From Betaproteobacteria bacterium (GTDB taxonomy: Bacteria > Pseudomonadota > Gammaproteobacteria > Burkholderiales > SG8-39), in NCBI GenBank assembly GCA_019237595.1, contig JAFAGU010000028.1, forward strand, positions 1 through 9,799: 9,799 bases of DNA, read 5' to 3'. Made by a program: the position numbers and the translations under genes. The notes under the pieces are model-generated. The model ran no database searches. It was not told the DNA's origin and saw only the letters and a list, made by a program, of their open reading frames with translations. Below are positions 6,054 through 9,799 of this stretch, in pieces (within the stretch, counting starts at the first letter, position 1; every line of letters starts with the position of its first letter).

Positions 6054-6896
6054 GTGGCTGATGCACGACCCGCGGTGTTTTCGCACGACAATCGCGTCGA
6101 AAGCGCCGTCTATCCGCACGATGTCTACGCGCTGACCGACGCCGGGTTCGCGGAGCTGCGCTCGGGCGGGACGAATCTTCCGCCGGAGGCGCTGCAGGTC
6201 CTCGTGATGCTCGACGGCAAGCGCAGCGTCGGTGACGTCGAGCACAAGCTCCCTGCCCTCGCGCCGGAGGCGGTGCGCAACCTGCTGCGCTCGCTGCTGA
6301 GCGCGCAGCTCGTCCGTTCTGCGACGATGGCCGAGACCGACGACCTCGGCGTGGATTTCGATGCATTCTTTGCCGCGGCCGGTTTCCCGGCGGAGCCGTC
6401 GGCCGGCGCGCAAGCGAGCGCCGCGCGCGAGGCGACCAGCGGCGCGCCGGCGCTCAAGCGCGACGGCTACTACGTCAGCATCGCTCGCACGGCGGTCAGG
6501 GCCCGCGCGCCGCGCACGGGAAACCAGTTCGCGGTGCTCGTCATCGAGGACGACCCGGACGTGCGTACGCTGGTTGAGCGCCTGCTCGGCAAGGCGGGCT
6601 TCGCTGCCTCGAGCGCCGTCTCGCGCGAGGAAATCACTGCGCGCCTTCGCGACCCGGCTCGCCACCCCGACCTCGTCCTCCTCGACATCGGCTTGCCGGA
6701 CGTCAACGGCCTGGAGCTGCTCCAGCGCCTGAAGGGCCACGCGGCCCTGAAGTCGATTCCGGTGCTCATGCTCACGGCCGACTCTTCGCCGGAAAGCATC
6801 GTGCGCGGCCTCGCCACCGGGGCGGACGGCTACATCACCAAGCCCTTCGATCCCGCGGTGCTCGTGCACGGCGTGCGCGCCGTGCTCGGCGCCTAG
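6054..6896 (+). CDS. Response regulator with N-terminal winged-helix-like region and C-terminal receiver domain
   Basis: The protein has 280 residues. A standard receiver domain occupies about residues 158-280: acidic pocket E165-D166-D167 (VLVIEDDPDV), phospho-acceptor D211 (LVLLDIGLPDVNGLELL), switch T241 (VLMLTADS) and K263 (YITKPFDP), all intact. The first 90 residues (YALTDAGFAELRSG, then PPEALQVLVMLDGKRSVGDV and a helix pair ending in LLSAQLVRSA) look like a small winged-helix fold. A low-complexity Ala-rich linker (110-135) and a GYYVSIARTAVRAR segment join the two. The usual order is receiver first and output last, so the layout is inverted. No histidine kinase is adjacent. The start is GTG with a strong ribosome binding site. 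It may be cotranscribed with the metabolic genes upstream or have its own promoter. Whether the N-terminal part binds DNA or protein is unknown. Confidence 0.88.
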   Translation: MADARPAVFSHDNRVESAVYPHDVYALTDAGFAELRSGGTNLPPEALQVLVMLDGKRSVGDVEHKLPALAPEAVRNLLRSLLSAQLVRSATMAETDDLGVDFDAFFAAAGFPAEPSAGAQASAAREATSGAPALKRDGYYVSIARTAVRARAPRTGNQFAVLVIEDDPDVRTLVERLLGKAGFAASSAVSREEITARLRDPARHPDLVLLDIGLPDVNGLELLQRLKGHAALKSIPVLMLTADSSPESIVRGLATGADGYITKPFDPAVLVHGVRAVLGA

Positions 6897-7921
6897 GCGG
6901 CCTCGACCTCTTTCGGCGCGAGCCGCTGCGCGAGATCGAGCGCGGCGACGGTGGCCGCCGTGCCGCCGGCGGCGAGAAGCCATGGAATCGCGTCGGAGTT
7001 CCATAGCAGGATCACGGTCGCGAGCGTCACCAACAGGAAGAGAACGCAGGCGGCGACGGCGTTGCGCCCGGGTGGCGCCGACGCGCGCGGATCGGGTGAC
7101 GGAAGCCCGGAGGGCGGTCCCAAGAGGATCCTCGCCTTTGCTCGCCAGCCCTGCGTCGAGACAAAGCCTTTCCAGAGGGCTGCGTAGACGGAAAGGAGCC
7201 CATCGAGCGGCCGCGCGCTCGCCGGCGGCGTAAGCGTCCCGTAGCGGCAAGGCTCGCGCTCCTCGGCGAAGGTGCCGAAGAGCCGATCCCAGAGCACGAG
7301 CAGCCCGCCGTAGTTCTTGTCGAGGTACGGAGCGTTGATCGCGTGGTGCACGCGGTGGTTCGAAGGCGAGGAGAAGACGCGGTCGAACCAGCCGAGCTTG
7401 CCCACGTGCTCCGTATGCACCCAGAACTGGTAGACGTTCACGATGAGCCCGGCGGCGGCGAACATCTCCGGCGGCACGCCGAGCACGGCCATCGGCAGGT
7501 AGAACGGCCAGCCGAGGACCTCGGTGAAGCTTTCCTGGCGCAAGGCGGTCGAGAGATTGAAGCGCCGGCTCTGGTGGTGCACCGCGTGCGCGGCCCAGAA
7601 AAGCGCCGACTCGTGCCCGACGCGATGCAGCCAGTAGTCGCAAAAGTCGAAGAGAACCACCGCTGCCACCCAGCCGTACCACGTGTCCCACCCCGAAGCG
7701 CCGAACAGCGCGATCTTTCCGTACACGAGCGCATAGAGCCCGGTCTGGAAGAGCAGCGTGCAGACGCTCACCCACTGCGAGATCAGGCCCTGGCCCAGGT
7801 TGCTCAGCGTGTCGGCAAGCCCATAGGTGTTGCGGCCGCGCCATGCGCCATAGGCAAACTCCGCCGCCATGAGGATGGCGAACGCCGCGATGGCGAGCGC
7901 GACATAGGCATAGACTGGCAT
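6893..7921 (-). CDS. Membrane fatty acid hydroxylase / sterol desaturase family protein
   Basis: The 342-residue integral membrane protein carries the histidine clusters of the di-iron fatty-acid-hydroxylase superfamily: H99-x3-H103 (WLHRVGH), H112-x2-H115-H116 (HAVHH), H169-x2-H172 (HTEH) and H189-x2-H192-H193 (NHRVHH). Hydrophobic segments lie at about 2-22, 48-68, 82-98, 134-165, 287-307 and 311-330. The last two lie beyond the catalytic core, after a Pro-rich linker, and are an extension compared with compact members. Family enzymes hydroxylate or desaturate C-H bonds of lipids, sterols or carotenoids; substrate cannot be assigned here. I use the ATG at 7921, preceded by a -10-like hexamer 7 bases away. 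It is convergent with the response regulator and shares a CTAG stop overlap. It diverges from the second Bug gene. Confidence 0.92.
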   Translation of the reverse strand: MPVYAYVALAIAAFAILMAAEFAYGAWRGRNTYGLADTLSNLGQGLISQWVSVCTLLFQTGLYALVYGKIALFGASGWDTWYGWVAAVVLFDFCDYWLHRVGHESALFWAAHAVHHQSRRFNLSTALRQESFTEVLGWPFYLPMAVLGVPPEMFAAAGLIVNVYQFWVHTEHVGKLGWFDRVFSSPSNHRVHHAINAPYLDKNYGGLLVLWDRLFGTFAEEREPCRYGTLTPPASARPLDGLLSVYAALWKGFVSTQGWRAKARILLGPPSGLPSPDPRASAPPGRNAVAACVLFLLVTLATVILLWNSDAIPWLLAAGGTAATVAALDLAQRLAPKEVEAA

Positions 7922-7928
7922 TCAGGTT

Positions 7929-7934
7929 ATTGTA
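7929..7934 (-). promoter_or_regulatory. Candidate -10 box of the desaturase gene, predicting a leaderless mRNA
   Basis: The minus strand reads TACAAT 7 bases before the ATG at 7921, with AACCTGA between. Transcription would start at or within a base or two of the A of the ATG. There is no Shine-Dalgarno sequence and no good -35 hexamer. Confidence 0.45.
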
Positions 7935-8001
7935 AGCAAGCCGGCGGCCCGCCCTCCATCGGGAAAACCCCTAGAAGAACGGCTTTTTTCCCTGTGCAAC
8001 C

Positions 8002-8007
8002 TACAAT
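8002..8007 (+). promoter_or_regulatory. Candidate -10 box of the second Bug gene, predicting a leaderless mRNA
   Basis: TACAAT ends 6 bases before the ATG at 8014, with TTGACG between, so the expected start of transcription falls on the ATG. No purine-rich ribosome binding site is present and no clear -35 is seen upstream. A T6 run at 7984-7989 is the only other notable element of the 92-base spacer (7922-8013). Confidence 0.45.
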
Positions 8008-8013
8008 TTGACG

Positions 8014-8973
8014 ATGCTTCCAAAGGCGATGGCGCTCGTCCTTGCCCTCGGGGCGAACGCTGCTTTCGCGCAGGGCTATCCGGCGAAGCCCGTCCATATC
8101 CTCATCGGCTACGCGCCAGGAGGCTCGGCGGACGCCGGCGTGCGCCCGCTCGCTCGCGCGCTCGAGCCGATCCTCGGCCAGCCCCTCATCATCGAGAATC
8201 GCCCCGGCAACGCCGGCGGGGTAGCGATGGAGTACATGGCGAAAAGCGCGAGCCCGGACGGCTACACCCTCTACTACTTCGACAGCGGGCCGCTCACCGT
8301 CGCGCCGCACCTCTCGAAGGTCGGCTATGAAAGCGTCGCGTCCTTCACCCATCTCGGCCACGTGTGCGGCAGCGGAAGCCTGCTCGTCGTGCATCCGGCG
8401 ACGCCCTTTCGGTCGGTCGCCGACATCGTGGACATCTCCAGGCGCGAGCCGGAAAAATGGAGCTACGGCACCTCGGGCATCGGCGGCCCGCATCACCTGT
8501 CGGGGGAATACTTCAAGAGCGTCACCGGCGCGAAGCTCCTGCACGTGCCTTACAAGGGCGGCGGGCCCGCCATGACCGAGCTTATGGGCGGGCAGATCCC
8601 GATGCTCTTCTCTTCGCTAGGGCCGGCGGTCGGACCCGCGAAGAGCGGCAAGATCCGGCCGCTCGCGGTCACTTCGCTCCAGCGCTCCGCGGCGTTTCCC
8701 GAAGTGCCCACGATGGACGAGCTCGGCCTCAAGGGCTTCGATTCCACGGCGTGGTACGGCCTCCTCGGCCCCGCGGGCCTTCCGCGGGAGGTGATTTCGC
8801 GCTGGACCGACGCGCTCGCGAAGGCCGGCAAGGATCGCGCGCTCGTCGAGCAGATCAACGCCACCGGCTGCGACACGGAGGTCCTCCCTCCCGCTCAGAC
8901 CGTGGAGAAGATCCGGACCGACTTCGCGAAGTGGGGCCGCGTCGTGCGCGAGGCGAACATCCGCGCCGACTAG
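8014..8973 (+). CDS. Second Bug-family (TctC-type) tripartite tricarboxylate transporter substrate-binding protein
   Basis: The 319-residue precursor has a 19-residue signal peptide ending NAAFA with the mature start QGYPAKPV. The Bug ligand loop is canonical: GYAPGGSADAGVRPLA with D40. It is followed by LGQPLIIENRPGNAGG, PDGYTLYYF, GTSGIGGPHHLSGEYF, VPYKGGGPAMTELMGGQI, PLAVTSLQRSAAFPEVPT and AWYGLLGPAGLP. It is a periplasmic carboxylate-type receptor, an orphan without TctAB genes here. A TTG at 8008 would lengthen it by two residues, but that codon overlaps the -10-like hexamer, so the ATG at 8014 is used. It is paralogous to the Bug protein at 3272-4243 but clearly diverged, with a different ligand loop, so the ligands probably differ. 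The gene ends 15 bases from the 3' end of the convergent tRNA cluster. Confidence 0.93.
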   Translation: MLPKAMALVLALGANAAFAQGYPAKPVHILIGYAPGGSADAGVRPLARALEPILGQPLIIENRPGNAGGVAMEYMAKSASPDGYTLYYFDSGPLTVAPHLSKVGYESVASFTHLGHVCGSGSLLVVHPATPFRSVADIVDISRREPEKWSYGTSGIGGPHHLSGEYFKSVTGAKLLHVPYKGGGPAMTELMGGQIPMLFSSLGPAVGPAKSGKIRPLAVTSLQRSAAFPEVPTMDELGLKGFDSTAWYGLLGPAGLPREVISRWTDALAKAGKDRALVEQINATGCDTEVLPPAQTVEKIRTDFAKWGRVVREANIRAD

Positions 8974-8988
8974 CGGGAAGGTTCCTCT

Positions 8989-9073
8989 TGGTGCCCGGGG
9001 GCGGACTCGAACCGCCACGGCTTGCGCCTGGGGATTTTAAGTCCCCTGTGTCTACCAGTTTCACCACCCGGGC
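8989..9073 (-). tRNA. tRNA-Leu (anticodon UAA)
   Basis: The 85-base class II tRNA includes an encoded CCA. The acceptor stem is GCCCGGG paired with CCCGGGC, the anticodon loop is CTTAAAA (anticodon TAA), there is a long variable arm, and the T arm is GGCGG-TTCGAGT-CCGCC. It is third in the Gly-Cys-Leu series, equivalent in position to E. coli leuZ. The acceptor sequence is self-complementary and extends upstream into a 12-base palindrome, CCCGGGCCCGGG, at 9067-9078. Confidence 0.96.
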
Positions 9074-9106
9074 CCGGGCGGCGCGAGGCTAGCGTAAAGG
9101 AGGAGC

Positions 9107-9180
9107 TGGAGGCGCGAGCCGGAATCGAACCGGCGTAGACGGCTTTGCAGGCCGCTGCATAACCACTTTGCTATCGCGCC
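9107..9180 (-). tRNA. tRNA-Cys (anticodon GCA)
   Basis: The 74-base tRNA includes an encoded CCA. The acceptor stem is GGCGCGA/TCGCGCC with discriminator U, which is required for Cys identity. The anticodon loop carries TGCAA (anticodon GCA) and the T arm is CCGG-type with TTCGATT. It is second in the cluster, equivalent in position to E. coli cysT, with 33 bases separating it from tRNA-Leu. Confidence 0.96.
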
Positions 9181-9189
9181 GTGGATGCG

Positions 9190-9223
9190 AAAAGGGCAGG
9201 CCCGTCCGCAAGCAGGCCTGCCC
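9190..9223 (-). terminator. Terminator-like or processing hairpin between tRNA-Gly and tRNA-Cys
   Basis: A perfect 9-base-pair stem, GGGCAGGCC with GGCCTGCCC (9215-9223 and 9194-9202), encloses a 12-base loop. On the transcribed minus strand it is followed directly by TTTT (9193-9190). It lies between two tRNAs expected to be cotranscribed, so it may terminate partially, mark RNase processing, or both. The T run is short for an efficient intrinsic terminator. Confidence 0.55.
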
Positions 9224-9233
9224 TACCGTAATC

Positions 9234-9309
9234 TGGAGCGGGAGACGAGTCTCGAACTCGCGACCTTAACGTTGGCAACGTTACGCTCTACCAACTGAGC
9301 TACTCCCGC
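9234..9309 (-). tRNA. tRNA-Gly (anticodon GCC)
   Basis: The 76-base tRNA includes an encoded CCA. The acceptor stem is GCGGGAG/CTCCCGC, the D arm is GCTC-AGTTGGTA-GAGC, the anticodon loop carries TTGCCAA (anticodon GCC), and the T arm is CGAGT-TTCGAGA-type. It is first of the three tRNAs and follows pgsA by 38 bases, as glyW does in E. coli. Confidence 0.96.
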
Positions 9310-9322
9310 ATGAGGGACGCGC

Positions 9323-9328
9323 ATTATA
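9323..9328 (-). promoter_or_regulatory. Consensus -10 box of the tRNA cluster
   Basis: The minus strand has a perfect TATAAT between the pgsA stop and tRNA-Gly, followed by a GC-rich discriminator (GCGCGTC). Transcription would start near 9316, about 7 bases before the tRNA 5' end. GC-rich discriminators are typical of stable-RNA promoters under stringent control. The -35 region, which would overlap the pgsA stop, matches TTGACA poorly. Confidence 0.6.
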
Positions 9329-9347
9329 TCAAGTCCCCGCCCCCGGC

Positions 9348-9799
9348 CTAGCCGTTGCGCGCGTAAGGCAAGGCCTTGCGAAGGTAGTAGAGCATCGAGA
9401 TCACGGTCAGGACTGCGGCGACGTTGATGAGCAGCGTCCCGAGCCACTGGCAGTCCACGAGCCCGAGCAGCGTCTCGTGGTAGAGGAGCAGCGGGATCGC
9501 GATCATCTGCGACACGGTCTTCAGCTTGCCGATGAACGCGACCGCGACGCTCTTCGCCTGGCCGACCTTCGCCATCCACTCGCGCAGCGCCGAGATGGCG
9601 ATCTCGCGCCCGATAACGATGAGCGCCACGAGCGCGTCCACGCGGCCGAGCTGCAGGAGCACGACGAGCGCGCCGGCGACGATCAGCTTGTCGGCCACAG
9701 GATCGAGGAAGGCGCCGAAGGCCGACATCTGATTCAGCCGCCGCGCGAGGTAGCCGTCCAGCCAGTCCGTGATCGCGGCGAGGATGAAGACGGCGGTGG
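9348..9799 (-). CDS. pgsA: CDP-diacylglycerol-glycerol-3-phosphate 3-phosphatidyltransferase, 3' part (start outside window)
   Basis: About 150 residues of the C-terminal part are present; the frame runs off the right edge. The enzyme transfers glycerol 3-phosphate onto CDP-diacylglycerol to make phosphatidylglycerophosphate, the committed step to phosphatidylglycerol and cardiolipin, in the inner membrane. The CDP-alcohol phosphotransferase signature DG-x2-AR-x8-G-x3-D-x3-D is complete at 9758-9690 (DGYLAR ... G ... D ... D). Several hydrophobic segments follow: LIVAGALVVLLQL, ALVALIVIGREIAIS, MIAIPLLLYH and LGTLLINVAAVLTVISMLYYL. The REWMAKVG and GKLKTVSQM stretches are also typical of PgsA. 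It lies directly upstream of the tRNA-Gly/Cys/Leu cluster in the same orientation, a conserved arrangement. Confidence 0.95.
   Translation of the reverse strand, partial: TAVFILAAITDWLDGYLARRLNQMSAFGAFLDPVADKLIVAGALVVLLQLGRVDALVALIVIGREIAISALREWMAKVGQAKSVAVAFIGKLKTVSQMIAIPLLLYHETLLGLVDCQWLGTLLINVAAVLTVISMLYYLRKALPYARNG

Noticed and set aside
4906..6366. 486-residue minus-strand open frame opposite the Gfo/Idh gene
   Set aside because: Composition is typical of an antisense shadow and the plus-strand frame carries the complete Gfo/Idh signature.
6009..7844. 611-residue minus-strand open frame across the response regulator and desaturase genes
   Set aside because: It is a shadow of the two real genes: low-complexity composition and no recognisable domain, while both overlapping genes have intact motifs.
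7961..7989. Possible terminator (GGGAAAACCC and a T6 run) in the desaturase/Bug spacer
   Set aside because: The 3-base-pair stem is too weak, the T6 run is not next to it, and both flanking genes start here rather than end.
8989..9073. tRNA-Leu as an integration site for a genomic island
   Set aside because: No integrase, no partial tRNA copy and no flanking repeat are visible in the window.

Overview
The window looks like chromosome from a high-GC betaproteobacterium, most likely Burkholderiales or a close relative. Two lines of evidence support this. There are two genes for Bug-family (TctC-type) periplasmic binding proteins, a family greatly expanded in that group. The right end carries pgsA followed by tRNA-Gly(GCC), tRNA-Cys(GCA) and tRNA-Leu(UAA), the same order as pgsA-glyW-cysT-leuZ in E. 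coli. I see no transposase, integrase, CRISPR array or plasmid function. Genes are tightly packed and no gene-free stretch exceeds 100 bases.

Left part (1-3242). The 3' part of an AMP-dependent acyl-CoA synthetase gene runs rightward and meets, tail to tail with a 23-base overlap, a short AraC-type regulator gene on the minus strand. Upstream of the regulator, on the same strand, is a compact three-gene unit. Its transcription order is a carboxymuconolactone-decarboxylase-family protein, 3-hydroxyanthranilate 3,4-dioxygenase (nbaC), and a 2-keto-4-pentenoate hydratase/4-oxalocrotonate decarboxylase-family enzyme. This resembles part of the meta-cleavage route for 3-hydroxyanthranilate. The known intermediate steps (ACMS decarboxylase, aminomuconate semialdehyde dehydrogenase, deaminase, aldolase) are not in the window.

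Middle (3259-6012). A rightward unit diverges from the dioxygenase unit across a very short shared promoter region: a Bug binding protein, a beta-hydroxyacid dehydrogenase, and a Gfo/Idh/MocA oxidoreductase. The stop/start junctions are 6 bases apart or overlapping. The likely theme is capture of an organic acid followed by NAD(P)-dependent oxidation, but the substrate cannot be read from sequence.

Next (6054-7921). A response regulator has an unusual layout, with an N-terminal winged-helix-like region and a C-terminal receiver domain. It ends tail to tail with a membrane fatty-acid-hydroxylase/sterol-desaturase family gene, and one palindromic CTAG supplies both stop codons.

Right part (7922-9799). 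The desaturase gene and a second Bug gene diverge from a 92-base spacer. Then come tRNA-Leu, tRNA-Cys and tRNA-Gly and the 3' part of pgsA, all on the minus strand.

The most distinctive signal is regulatory. Three genes (both Bug genes and the desaturase) have a -10-like hexamer 6 or 7 bases before the ATG and no Shine-Dalgarno sequence, which predicts leaderless mRNAs. One of these hexamers, TATGATA, reads as a -10 box on both strands and could drive both divergent units.
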